NCBI GenBank assembly: GCA_022750335.1
Contig: JAKIVX010000015.1
Span: 1 to 42,204, forward strand
From: Thermoplasmata archaeon
GTDB lineage: Archaea > Thermoplasmatota > Thermoplasmata > Lutacidiplasmatales > UBA184
Direction of reading: 5' to 3'
DNA: 42,204 nucleotides
Shown here: piece after piece, positions 26,681 through 34,427 of the stretch
Layout of the letters: each line of letters starts with the position of its first letter
Numbering within the stretch: the stretch's first letter is position 1
Position numbers and translations under genes: made by a program
The notes under the pieces: model-generated
The model's input: only the letters and a program-made list of their open reading frames with translations
Told to the model about the DNA's origin: nothing
The model's database searches: none

Positions 26681-28353
26681 AAACCATCCTCTCGACCGGC
26701 AGATGGACCCGACGTCCGCAGGGTACGTGAGAGGAACTCGAACTCTGGAGTGGACGCTACGATCGCGAGGGGGAGGTGAAGGTCACCGACCCTCCACAGA
26801 GACTCGGAGTATCCGGCCGTGCGTGGCAAACGCGCCTTGGGAAGCCAGTCGGCTTCGGCATCGGTCAGCCCGAAGAACGCGCGGGTCTCACGGGAAACTT
26901 CGGGGAGATGGAGGAACGCCGTGGCGTACAAGTTTCGAAGTGTGGAGCGTCCACTGGCGGTTCCCAGGAAGTCCTCCGGGCTCTGGCTCACGAGCAGCAG
27001 TCCCGCTTCGAAATGGCGAACGTGGCGCACGACACGGTCGAGGAATTCGGCGGTCGGTCCGTGATGCGCGAGGAGATGCGCTTCATCCACCAGTACGAGC
27101 TTGGGCCCGGTTCGGTCGCGCACTCGCCCGTACGCCCAATCGAGAAGATACGTGAGGTGGAACGCGCGGTGCTCTTCCGAGACTCCCGAAAGGTCGATCG
27201 AGAGGGGTGACGCCTCGGTGGAGAAGGTCGTGATGCCGTTCACGCCCCGAAGAGAACCCGTCCGGAACACCTCGAGGAGCGTCCGTAACCGGCCATCGCC
27301 GGCCGGTTCCTTCTCGACCTCGGCCAGCAGATCGTCGAACGTCGGCACCTCGGGACCCCGATCGTAGAGACGCATGATGGTCGCGTCCAAGCGCGCGGCC
27401 TCCTCGTCCCGAAGACTGGGGAACAACGCGCGCAACATCGCCACGACGCGCGCGGCCTTCTCGCGGCGGTCCCCTCCCGTGGTGACGGGATCGAGCGGGT
27501 TCATCCGTCCTACCTCGGGGTCGGCCAACCGAGCCACCTGACCTCCGAGGCTTCGGATCAGGTCCCCGAACTCCCCGAGCGGGTCGAGCACGAGGACGTC
27601 GAGACCTGGCCGCATCCAGCGGCTGCGGAGTAGGTAGAGCGCGGCCGCGAAGGACTTTCCGGACCCGGTGGTCCCGAAGAGGCCCCACGAGAAGCTGGAG
27701 TGGCTCCATCGGTCGAGAAACACGGGGCTCGCGTCCGCGAGTGCGAGCCCCACCAGTATTCCACCGGGTTCGAGCACGGTTTCGTCGCCGAAGGGGAAGA
27801 GCGACGCGACAGCGTCGGAGGGAAGGATGTGCCAGTATCCTCTCGGCCGAGGGCCGGCTTCGTCGGGGGACTCCGCCCGCAGAGCGTTCCGAACCTCGTA
27901 CCGGGGTACCCGAGTCCTGAATCCAAGGCCGGTCAGCCGGTCCGACAAGCGGGCCCGCACCGACTCCACCCGGGCGCGAGCGGACCCGTTTGCCACGAAG
28001 ACGATCCCGACCCTCCAGAGTTCCTGGGAGCGGCGGGCGAGTCCCCGGCCCAGATCCCGGGAAGAGTTCCATTCCACTTCCAGGCGCGAACTGTCGCCGC
28101 CGGAGCTTGGGTCATGGAGTTCGACCTCAGCCGCTTGTCGGGCACGCTCCACCATCGCGAGGGCTTGGTCCGGGGGGATTCGGTGCAGTTCGATCCGGAG
28201 GTCGACCGGCTCGGTCGTCGGAAGGATCCGTGCGAGGAAGCCGAATGGGACCTCGGTGGGAAGTTCCCGGACGAGCAGCGGGGCCCTGTAGCGCACTCCG
28301 ACATGTTCGAGGGTCGGGTCCTCGACCGGGCGGGAAGGGGAAGCCGCTGTCAC
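26677..28353 (-). CDS. VirB4/HerA-type transfer ATPase
   Basis: Motor ATPase of a type IV secretion or DNA-transfer apparatus. The 558-residue protein has a pre-ATPase domain (about 20-200) typical of VirB4-like proteins of archaea and Gram-positives, then the FtsK/HerA-fold motor: P-loop GTTGSGKS (227-234), LDVLVLDPLGEFGDLI, GRMNPLDP, Walker B LVLVDEAH (419-426) and the LLLVSQSPEDFL motif after it. The very N-terminal VirB4 domain is missing here and appears instead in the PrgI-like protein two genes upstream. GTG at 28353 overlaps the preceding stop (GTGA). It acts at the cytoplasmic face of the membrane. CedB-like DNA import and conjugative export are the main alternatives. Confidence 0.85.
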   Translation of the reverse strand: MTAASPSRPVEDPTLEHVGVRYRAPLLVRELPTEVPFGFLARILPTTEPVDLRIELHRIPPDQALAMVERARQAAEVELHDPSSGGDSSRLEVEWNSSRDLGRGLARRSQELWRVGIVFVANGSARARVESVRARLSDRLTGLGFRTRVPRYEVRNALRAESPDEAGPRPRGYWHILPSDAVASLFPFGDETVLEPGGILVGLALADASPVFLDRWSHSSFSWGLFGTTGSGKSFAAALYLLRSRWMRPGLDVLVLDPLGEFGDLIRSLGGQVARLADPEVGRMNPLDPVTTGGDRREKAARVVAMLRALFPSLRDEEAARLDATIMRLYDRGPEVPTFDDLLAEVEKEPAGDGRLRTLLEVFRTGSLRGVNGITTFSTEASPLSIDLSGVSEEHRAFHLTYLLDWAYGRVRDRTGPKLVLVDEAHLLAHHGPTAEFLDRVVRHVRHFEAGLLLVSQSPEDFLGTASGRSTLRNLYATAFLHLPEVSRETRAFFGLTDAEADWLPKARLPRTAGYSESLWRVGDLHLPLAIVASTPEFEFLSRTLRTSGPSAGREDGL

Positions 28354-28706
28354 ACCGCCCCTACCGGCATGCGACGCGCGAGGATCCACAAAGGCATCAG
28401 TGAAAGCGCCAGCCCGAGTGCGCGGAACGGGTCGGCCTCGGGAGGAGCCAAGAGGAAGAAAAAAGCGCCCGCTGAGACGGAGAGGGAGGCCCACCGGGCG
28501 TCCCCCCCGAAGGCGCCACGGAGGGTCGCGGTCGTGCGGCGGGCGAGACTGAACCAACCGGCCCATGCCAGTGCGGCGAGCGATCCGGTCAGGGCCGCCA
28601 GCGAGGGTCCCACGATGGCGAGAGCGCCGCTGACGAGCGCCGCTCCCACGGAAACTCCGACGACGTCAAAGTCCCAGGGAAGCCGAGGGTCCCCCAGCCG
28701 GGTCAT
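28350..28706 (-). CDS. Small integral membrane protein of the transfer-like operon
   Basis: 118 residues, nearly all hydrophobic helices: about four spans, for example VVGVSVGAALVSGALAIVG, SLAALTGSLAALAWAGWFSL, LSVSAGAFFFLLAP and ALGLALSLMPLWILARR. No family recognised. The start ATG overlaps the PrgI-like gene by 4 nt and the end overlaps the VirB4 gene by 4 nt, so it is translated as part of the same unit. It may be a membrane docking subunit for the ATPase; nothing in the sequence tests this. Confidence 0.72.
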   Translation of the reverse strand: MTRLGDPRLPWDFDVVGVSVGAALVSGALAIVGPSLAALTGSLAALAWAGWFSLARRTTATLRGAFGGDARWASLSVSAGAFFFLLAPPEADPFRALGLALSLMPLWILARRMPVGAV

Positions 28707-29482
28707 TGGGCCCCCCGGGCGATGGTCCATCCGAACGCGCGCACTGTGTCGGCCAGTCGGCGATCCGTCAACGTGACCGGTGCCAACCCCAGCGCCGTGA
28801 GCTGTTCTACGAGCGCATGGGTGCGTTGGGCGAGGCGCCGCTCTGCCTCGACACCATCGCGGTCGGATCGGAGGGCCACGTCGACTCGGCGAGAAGACCG
28901 ACGACGGCAGAGCGCAAGGACGAGTTCGTCGTACCCCGCGCCCGCCGCCACATCGGCGGCCCCGGTCCCCCCGGCCAGGGTTCGTACCGGCGCGTCTCGG
29001 ATCCGTATGGAGCCCGCCTGTAGGTAGACGGGGCCCTCGGTGGACCGCAGCATGTCTCGAAACCGGTCGAAGAGCCCGGCGAGGTCTGACGGAGGGCGGT
29101 AGGCCAACGGAGTACCGGAAGTACGGACCACCGCGACGTGCCCCCCTCCCGCCAGTCGGACGGTTGAACCCCGCATCCCAACGGAGGACCGGGCTCCGCT
29201 CATCGACCTCGGAATCCATTGACAAAGGTGAAACAGGGCGACGCGCGCCAGGCGCTCGTCGACCGCCTCCCCGTCCGGGCGCCAGACCGAGACAGCGAAG
29301 CCCAGCGCGAGGACCGGTACCCAGGCGAACGGCGTGGCGAAGGGAGCGAGTACTGCTCCCGCCGCCGCATAGGAGGCGAACTTGAGCGCGTCCTTCGCGC
29401 TCGGGAAAGGTCCCAATCGGACCCGTCGGTCGACCCGCTCGGGCAGCGCGACCGTGGGGAACCCGCCGCCCGGTCCCTCCAT
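28703..29482 (-). CDS. PrgI-like membrane protein with VirB4 N-terminal-like domain
   Basis: 259 residues. The first about 100 match the PrgI plan: a short polar start (ALPERVDRRVRLGPFPSAKD), a two-span hairpin (residues about 33-67), and a polar helix with DERLARVALFHLCQWIPR. PrgI is the VirB3-like inner-membrane partner of VirB4 in Gram-positive and archaeal T4SS. Residues about 110-259 resemble the N-terminal domain of VirB4 proteins: a strand HVAVVRTSG, the segment FDRFRDMLRSTEGPVYLQAG, and helix VEQLTALGLAPVTLTDRRL. So a domain normally at the head of VirB4 seems to be joined to PrgI. ATG at 29482 lies 1 nt after the VirB6-like stop. Confidence 0.72.
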   Translation of the reverse strand: MEGPGGGFPTVALPERVDRRVRLGPFPSAKDALKFASYAAAGAVLAPFATPFAWVPVLALGFAVSVWRPDGEAVDERLARVALFHLCQWIPRSMSGARSSVGMRGSTVRLAGGGHVAVVRTSGTPLAYRPPSDLAGLFDRFRDMLRSTEGPVYLQAGSIRIRDAPVRTLAGGTGAADVAAGAGYDELVLALCRRRSSRRVDVALRSDRDGVEAERRLAQRTHALVEQLTALGLAPVTLTDRRLADTVRAFGWTIARGAQ

Positions 29483-29483
29483 C

Positions 29484-30608
29484 TCACTTGCCGCCCCCAC
29501 CTCGTATCGGCGGCCAAGGCCCCACCCGGGTGGGGTCGCCGTTCGGAAGGTGGCGCAGGAGATGGAGCGCCGTGTGGCCGAGTACGGAGCCAGCGGCGAG
29601 GGGAGCCGCCGCCGGGAATGCGGCTGACCCGGCGGCATGTACCGCTCCCGCGAGCGCCCGTCCACTCGGCCCGGAGGCCGCCAGCGCGTTCGCGGAAGGA
29701 GTGGCGACGGCGGATGCGCTGGACGAGGTGGTGGAGAGACCCCGCTGCAAGCCGCCGGCGAGGGTGCTACCGCTCGACGGGAATCCAAAGGCAACCAGCT
29801 GGGTCCCGGCGACCGACAGGAGATAGGGTGACGCGACGGCGACCCCGAGATACCCCACCAGTAGCACCGGGCTGGGAGTACCCACGGCCAGTTGGAGCGG
29901 CACAACGAGCACGCACGGTAGGAACGCGAGTTCGAGGAAGAGCAGCCAGGCCCTACGCGGGATCGAGGAGAACGGTCGGAGGGGCCAGAGCATGGTGAAG
30001 ATGGGCAGGAGGACGATGAGCGTGGCGAGCAGAGCATCGCGGATGCCTACGGCCAAGACGAGCGCCAGGACCGCGGCGAACTCGAGGGCCGATAGGATGA
30101 GGGCGAGAGCACCGTTGTCCCACGAAAACCGTACCTCTCCGACTCCGCCGAGGTTCACCCAGTGTTGCCAAGCCCCTCCGTTCCATCCGGCCATGACCGG
30201 GTAGAGCGCCCCCGAAACGTCGAGGATCCCGTGCACGATCGGAAGCGAAAAATTCGCCACGATGACGGCGATCACCAGCCGGGGAAGGAGGCCCGAGAGG
30301 GGGTCCGCCCAGCGGGAAACGACCGAGCGGGCGAGGAATAGCAGGGCGATCCCGATTCCCACCAGTGCGATGGCCGGATCGACGACCGTTCCGAGTGAGT
30401 AGGAGGAGAACTGGATGGCCGCGGACAGGTAGTCGCTCGAACCGCCGGTGGAAGCGAACGCTGGATAGAGGGCGCCCGTCTGGAGCATGGGAACGAGAAG
30501 GTTGTCGTAGGTCGGACCCGTGATCGCCGCGACGATCGCGGTAAGGGCCGAGAAGAGAGCGAAGAGGATCGCTTGGAGGAGCGTGGTCCAATCGATTCCG
30601 AGCGTCAC
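29484..30608 (-). CDS. VirB6-like polytopic membrane protein
   Basis: 374 residues with about six or seven spans over the first 280 (LLQAILFALFSALTAIVAAI, IALVGIGIALLFLARSVV, LVIAVIVANFSLPIVHGIL, ALALILSALEFAAVLALVLA, LLATLIVLLPIFTMLWPL, LLFLELAFLPCVLVVPLQLA). A Ser/Ala/Gly-rich tail of about 90 residues follows. Size, span number and place in the operon fit the VirB6/TrbL/CedA group, which forms the inner-membrane base that assembles or guides the pilin and DNA. Sequence similarity alone is weak, as is usual in this group. It starts 12 nt after the VirB2-like gene. Confidence 0.72.
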   Translation of the reverse strand: MTLGIDWTTLLQAILFALFSALTAIVAAITGPTYDNLLVPMLQTGALYPAFASTGGSSDYLSAAIQFSSYSLGTVVDPAIALVGIGIALLFLARSVVSRWADPLSGLLPRLVIAVIVANFSLPIVHGILDVSGALYPVMAGWNGGAWQHWVNLGGVGEVRFSWDNGALALILSALEFAAVLALVLAVGIRDALLATLIVLLPIFTMLWPLRPFSSIPRRAWLLFLELAFLPCVLVVPLQLAVGTPSPVLLVGYLGVAVASPYLLSVAGTQLVAFGFPSSGSTLAGGLQRGLSTTSSSASAVATPSANALAASGPSGRALAGAVHAAGSAAFPAAAPLAAGSVLGHTALHLLRHLPNGDPTRVGPWPPIRGGGGK

Positions 30609-30620
30609 CTCCCGTCCTCC

Positions 30621-31010
30621 TCAGGAGCCCGTGAGGACCCAATGCGCGAGTCCCCAGAACAGGCCGGTGATCGCGGCGACGAAGAGGAGTGTACCGATGA
30701 GGGCGTCCCGAGCACGATCCTTGGCTTGGACCTTCTTGGTGACATCGTTCGAGAACCAGCTGAGGGCGACCCGGGCCCACACCAAGGAGAGGAGCCCGCT
30801 CCCAGCAAGGCCCAGAAGCTCGACGAGTCGGTCGATCGCCGCTGAGAAATTTCCTACCGCGGTCGAGCCACTCGGTCGACCATCCATCGAGGGAGAAGCC
30901 GAGGGCGAAGACCCCCCGGTCGACCCGACCGCTCCCACGACGAGTGCGATCGCCGCAAGGACGGCCAAGCCCGCCCAGGCGATCGCGCCCCCGACGTGCG
31001 GTCGTTTCAT
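30621..31010 (-). CDS. VirB2/CedA1-like small membrane protein (candidate pilin)
   Basis: 129 residues. An N-terminal hydrophobic segment (AIAWAGLAVLAAIALVVGAV) may be a signal peptide; a Ser/Gly/Pro linker follows; then two spans (LLGLAGSGLLSLVWARVALS and DALIGTLLFVAAITGLFWGL) are joined by a short basic loop (NDVTKKVQAKDRAR). This hairpin with a positive loop facing the cytoplasm is the plan of VirB2/TrbC pilins and of the archaeal CedA1 and TedC pilins. The call is from architecture and neighbours, not sequence identity. ATG at 31010 overlaps the upstream stop by 4 nt. Confidence 0.65.
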   Translation of the reverse strand: MKRPHVGGAIAWAGLAVLAAIALVVGAVGSTGGSSPSASPSMDGRPSGSTAVGNFSAAIDRLVELLGLAGSGLLSLVWARVALSWFSNDVTKKVQAKDRARDALIGTLLFVAAITGLFWGLAHWVLTGS

Positions 31011-33199
31011 GGGTCCTCGGCGCTCTCCCACGCCAACACCTCGCCCCCGCCGGGTTCCGCCTCCGTCCGGATTCGACCCTCCTGGATCAACCGGTCGATC
31101 GTGCTTCGGACCAACTCGAGCGCGATTCCTTGCTCCTCGGCCATCATTTCGATCGTAAACCGGTCCGCGCCATCGGCGGGTAGCAGCAAGTTTTCTACCA
31201 CACGTTCCGGATCGAGGACCGGAGGGTCCGGAGCGCGGTCGCGACGCCGCATGCGGGCGATCAGGTAGGTTAGCGTCAGCGCCCCGACGAGGATTCCGAG
31301 GACCCCGAGTGTGGCGTTGTTCCAAGAAGCACTGCTGACCCGTCCGACGACGGGCGCCGGAAACAAGCCCGTCACGTTCGCCTCGGCTCGATAGCCTCGG
31401 GCATCGGTCACCGTGATGCCGAGTTCGGTACGTCCGGCGAGTCCGGCCGGGAGCGCGACAACGAAGTCTCCTGACGTCGGCCAAGTTCCGTTCCAGAGAT
31501 TGGTTTGGCTCGTGTTCACCCAGGACTCGAAGGGCGGAACGCCCGAACTTAGATTCACCAGAAGGATGGGGCGTGGAAGGGGACTCACCGGAATTAGAGG
31601 CAGAATTGCCTGGAGGTTTGGGAGCAGAGGAAGTGCGACCTCCGCTGGCTCGATGACCGAACTCAACGCCGAGTCGAGGACCTGGACCGAGACCGTCGTG
31701 ACCCCCTCTTGTTCGAACGTTCCGACCCACCCGAACGACCCCGTTGTGCTCCGACCGACGGGCGGGGACCCGTTCGTCGGGGGAATCGTTGGGACCACCC
31801 ACCAGACGAGAGGGTACGAGCCACCGCGTACGGTCGCATTCAGCAGCACGGTGGTGGAGGGGGCGCTGACCGTCACATTCGCATGGAGCGAGAGTTGAGG
31901 CGCGGATTCGACCGTCGCTCGCTCCGGGAGTGTGGTTGCGACCGCACCCAGGGAATCGACGACCGAGGCGGTCAGGGGGATCACCCCCGCACGATCCGGG
32001 GTCCACGGCACGAGGAACGAACCGTCGGGCGATGCGTTCGAGACGTCGCAGAGGACGGAAGCTCCTGCGCCGCAGGTCACATTGAACGGAGGCACCCCGC
32101 CGGCGATCGAAACCTCGACGTACGTGAGAGTTCCGGCGTCCACGGAAGGGTCGATCGTGCGGACCGAGATCGAGACCGGTTCGGCGACGGGCTGCTCGCG
32201 GGTGATAATCACGTCGAAGTAGGGTTCCGGTCCGAGTACCTCGAGGGTGGCGTCGAGAATTCCCGGGGCGGACGGCGTGCACGAAAGGTTCGTCAGGTTC
32301 GACCCGGGCGGGACCAGAACAGATGCGGCGCACGCCATGCTGGTCCCAAGGTGCCAGGAGGGACGTTCGACCACCCCGTGGAACTCCACCGGCTTACCGA
32401 CTTCTGCGAGCGGGAGGGAGGAAAGAACGGTCAGGGCCGTGGCGTTGGTCACGACGACCGGGACCGACACGCCGGCGCGCACGTCGAGCCGCTCGGAATC
32501 GAGGAGTGCGATCCGGGGGGAATAGGTCCCCGGACCGAACGTATGGGTCTCAAAGAAAGGCCCCGGATCGGTCACGGTCGTGTTGGAAAACGTCCCGTCC
32601 CCCCACGCGACGCCGAGGAGGTACGGGGGGCGGCCGCCGGAGGCCACCCCCGTCAGGTTCACCGGGCCGGGCGCTCGGGTCGCACTGGGGCTCACCGATA
32701 GATTCGAGAGGCTGGGCGGTGGGTTGCTAGACACATTCGTGAACGCAACCGCAGAGAGGGTAGAATCGATCGACGGGCACGAGAGACGGGCCACCGAGTG
32801 GAGACCTACTTCCGCGACTCCGGCCGCGAGGGTCTCGGGGACGAACTTGGTCTCGGCGAACCCGGGATCCGTAAAGATTCCCTCGGCCGCCGAAGGGGAC
32901 GGGAGGAACCAGGAGTACCATACCGGAAAGATGGAGCAGTCCTGTGGAACCGGTCCCCAGTGGGATTGAAGATTCGTATCCGTCGTTCCTTCGGGAGGGT
33001 AGGAGGCGCCCTCGATAGCGAGGCTAACGTTCGAGAGAACGCCGGTGAACGCTCCCGTGTCCGGCCGAGTACTCTGGGAGGGGGAATTCCGAGTTCCAAC
33101 CCCGGGGAGACCAGGGACGACCAAAAGGGCGATGGCGAGGGCGGCGAGCAGGATTGCACGTGCGGCCGGCCGGGCCCGAGCGCTTTCGAACTCGCCCAC
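31007..33199 (-). CDS. Surface Ig-like protein with C-terminal membrane span and cytoplasmic winged helix
   Basis: About 730 residues from GTG at 33199. An N-terminal signal segment (AARAILLAALAIALLVVPG) is followed by about 550 extracellular residues rich in Asn-X-Ser/Thr sites and Ig/PKD-like beta repeats (ASGGRPPYLLGVAWGDGTFS, IAGGVPPFNVTCGAG, DSLGAVATTLP). One span lies at about 628-648 and then a basic stop-transfer sequence. The last 80 residues resemble a winged helix (FTIEMMAEEQGIALELVRST, then a basic RLIQEGRIRTE). Outside repeats plus an inside DNA-binding-like domain suggest a one-component surface sensor or a cell-contact adhesin for the transfer system. The IS insertion 80 nt upstream has replaced its promoter region. 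An ATG at 33289 exists but lies within the IS end. Confidence 0.75.
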   Translation of the reverse strand: MGEFESARARPAARAILLAALAIALLVVPGLPGVGTRNSPSQSTRPDTGAFTGVLSNVSLAIEGASYPPEGTTDTNLQSHWGPVPQDCSIFPVWYSWFLPSPSAAEGIFTDPGFAETKFVPETLAAGVAEVGLHSVARLSCPSIDSTLSAVAFTNVSSNPPPSLSNLSVSPSATRAPGPVNLTGVASGGRPPYLLGVAWGDGTFSNTTVTDPGPFFETHTFGPGTYSPRIALLDSERLDVRAGVSVPVVVTNATALTVLSSLPLAEVGKPVEFHGVVERPSWHLGTSMACAASVLVPPGSNLTNLSCTPSAPGILDATLEVLGPEPYFDVIITREQPVAEPVSISVRTIDPSVDAGTLTYVEVSIAGGVPPFNVTCGAGASVLCDVSNASPDGSFLVPWTPDRAGVIPLTASVVDSLGAVATTLPERATVESAPQLSLHANVTVSAPSTTVLLNATVRGGSYPLVWWVVPTIPPTNGSPPVGRSTTGSFGWVGTFEQEGVTTVSVQVLDSALSSVIEPAEVALPLLPNLQAILPLIPVSPLPRPILLVNLSSGVPPFESWVNTSQTNLWNGTWPTSGDFVVALPAGLAGRTELGITVTDARGYRAEANVTGLFPAPVVGRVSSASWNNATLGVLGILVGALTLTYLIARMRRRDRAPDPPVLDPERVVENLLLPADGADRFTIEMMAEEQGIALELVRSTIDRLIQEGRIRTEAEPGGGEVLAWESAEDP

Positions 33200-33300
33200 A
33201 AATTCCCCGGAGCGGCCGACGGGCCCGGTGTATTTCGGTCGGCATGTGCCACCGGGCAGTGGAAGTTGACGTAGGAAGTTACTGACCACTGATTAAATGG

Positions 33301-33308
33301 TTTAATAT
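33301..33308 (+). promoter_or_regulatory. Transposase promoter inside the left IS repeat, copy 1
   Basis: TTTAATAT starts 32 nt before the transposase ATG, leaderless spacing. The box overlaps the end of the inverted repeat, so transposase bound to the tip could repress its own transcription. Confidence 0.5.
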
Positions 33309-33332
33309 CCGGGGACTCCTCTCCTCTCGAGC

Positions 33333-33833
33333 ATGCCGGGGTGGACCCTTCAGCATCGCGACACCGCTACTCTCGAGGAACGACGGCTCAAGGGACTCAC
33401 CCTCCTCTCGGAAGGTCGATCGCAGGCGGAGGTGGCGCGTCTCCTCGGAGTCACCCCGGCGGCCGTGTGCTATTGGAAGCGGGCCATCGAGGACGGAGGG
33501 CCGAAAGCCCTTCACGCCGTCCCTCGATCCGGTCGCCCCACCCTCGTTCCCCGAGAGCAGTTGGCCGCCCTTCCCGACCTCCTCGCTCGAGGAGCGCTCT
33601 CCTTCGGGTTCTCCACCGACCTGTGGACCATCCCTCGGATCCTCCAAGTCACCGAGACAGAGTGGGGCGTGCGCTACACCCCGACCGCCATGTGGCGCCT
33701 CCTCCAACGCCACGGGCTCTCGTGGCAGCGCCCCCGCCGACAGGCCCGCGAAAAGGACCTCCGAGCCGTGAAGAACTGGCGCACGCGCTCCTGGCCCCGC
33801 TATAAAAAAAAGCCCGACGCCGAAGAGCCGTAG
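33333..33833 (+). CDS. IS630 transposase, frame A (HTH domain), copy 1
   Basis: 166 residues as translated in frame. Residues about 12-60 form the helix-turn-helix that reads the IS ends (LLSEGRSQAEVARLLGVTPA then VCYWKRAI), and residues about 85-140 a second winged-helix region (STDLWTIPRILQVTETEWGV). The frame ends soon after an A8 run at 33804-33811; a -1 shift there joins it to the catalytic frame to give about 357 residues. Translated alone it could act as an inhibitor of transposition, as in some other IS families. Confidence 0.88.
   Translation: MPGWTLQHRDTATLEERRLKGLTLLSEGRSQAEVARLLGVTPAAVCYWKRAIEDGGPKALHAVPRSGRPTLVPREQLAALPDLLARGALSFGFSTDLWTIPRILQVTETEWGVRYTPTAMWRLLQRHGLSWQRPRRQAREKDLRAVKNWRTRSWPRYKKKPDAEEP
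33804..33812 (+). other. Programmed -1 frameshift site, IS copy 1
   Basis: Codons AAA AAA AAG contain the classic slippery heptamer A_AAA_AAG. A -1 slip changes the product from KKKPDAEEP-stop to KKARRRRAVVVFADESGF, restoring the expected first catalytic motif of IS630 transposases. The site is identical in both copies. Confidence 0.75.
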
Positions 33834-34405
33834 TGGTCTTCGCGGACGAGAGTGGCTTCTCGCTGATCCCGTACGCCGCGAAGACCTGGGCGCCGCTCGG
33901 GCAGACCCCGGTGCTGCTCCACCAGGGACGATGGCCGAAGTTCTCGGCGATCAGTGGGGTGACCCCGACGGGCCGGCTCTACTTCCGTGTGCACGAGGAG
34001 TCGATCCGAGGGCCGCAGGTGGTGGCGTTCCTCCGCCACCTCCTGCGCCACACTCGGCGACGGCCGATCATGGTGTTCTGGGACAATGGACCCCACCACC
34101 GCTCGAACCTGGTGAATGAGTTCCTCGAGACCCATCCCCGTCTCGAGGTTCACCGGTTCCCAGGCTACAGTCCCGAGCTGAACCCGGACGAGTGGGTCTG
34201 GAGCCACCTGAAGAACCACGAGCTCGCGAGTTACGCCCCCCACGACGTGCGAGAGCTACGGCGAGGGGTGAGATTGGGGGTCATGCGGATGCGGGATCGA
34301 CCCGCCCTGATCCGCTCGTTCGTCGAGGCGACCCACCTCTACGACTCGCCCACTGAATCGGCGCGGAGGGTCCGATCAGCTCGCGGTTCTCTCGGAGGGC
34401 ATTAA
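33833..34405 (+). CDS. IS630 transposase, frame B (DDE catalytic domain), copy 1
   Basis: 190 residues from GTG at 33833, though the functional product is more likely the frameshift fusion with frame A. The DDE triad is present: Asp in FADESGF, Asp in VFWDNGPHH and Glu in SPELNPDEWVW. These residues bind the metal ions that cut and rejoin DNA at TA sites. No inactivating change is seen, so the element may be mobile. Confidence 0.9.
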   Translation: MVFADESGFSLIPYAAKTWAPLGQTPVLLHQGRWPKFSAISGVTPTGRLYFRVHEESIRGPQVVAFLRHLLRHTRRRPIMVFWDNGPHHRSNLVNEFLETHPRLEVHRFPGYSPELNPDEWVWSHLKNHELASYAPHDVRELRRGVRLGVMRMRDRPALIRSFVEATHLYDSPTESARRVRSARGSLGGH

Positions 34406-34427
34406 ACCAATTTGTCCGGTGTCAGTA

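Larger units (their letters stand above)
33282..34425 (+). mobile_element. IS630-family insertion sequence, copy 1
   Basis: 1144 bp, flanked by TA on both sides (33280-33281 and 34426-34427), the target duplication typical of IS630/Tc1. Imperfect terminal inverted repeats of about 25 bp (33282-33306 and 34401-34425) match at about 20 positions, beginning CTGACA/CTGACC and ending TTTAAT. It carries one transposase in two overlapping frames. The left tip has one base different from copy 2 (C at 33287 versus A at 41063) and so pairs less well with the right tip. Orientation is the same as copy 2, 7776 bp away. Confidence 0.93.

Noticed and set aside
26677-28353. The ATPase as part of a HerA-NurA DNA-repair pair
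   Set aside because: No NurA gene is adjacent, and the flanking genes encode membrane proteins with VirB2/VirB6/PrgI-like plans. Not fully excluded without a profile search.
33279-34243. Minus-strand open frames inside both IS copies
   Set aside because: They are antisense to the HTH and DDE frames and have no recognisable domain.
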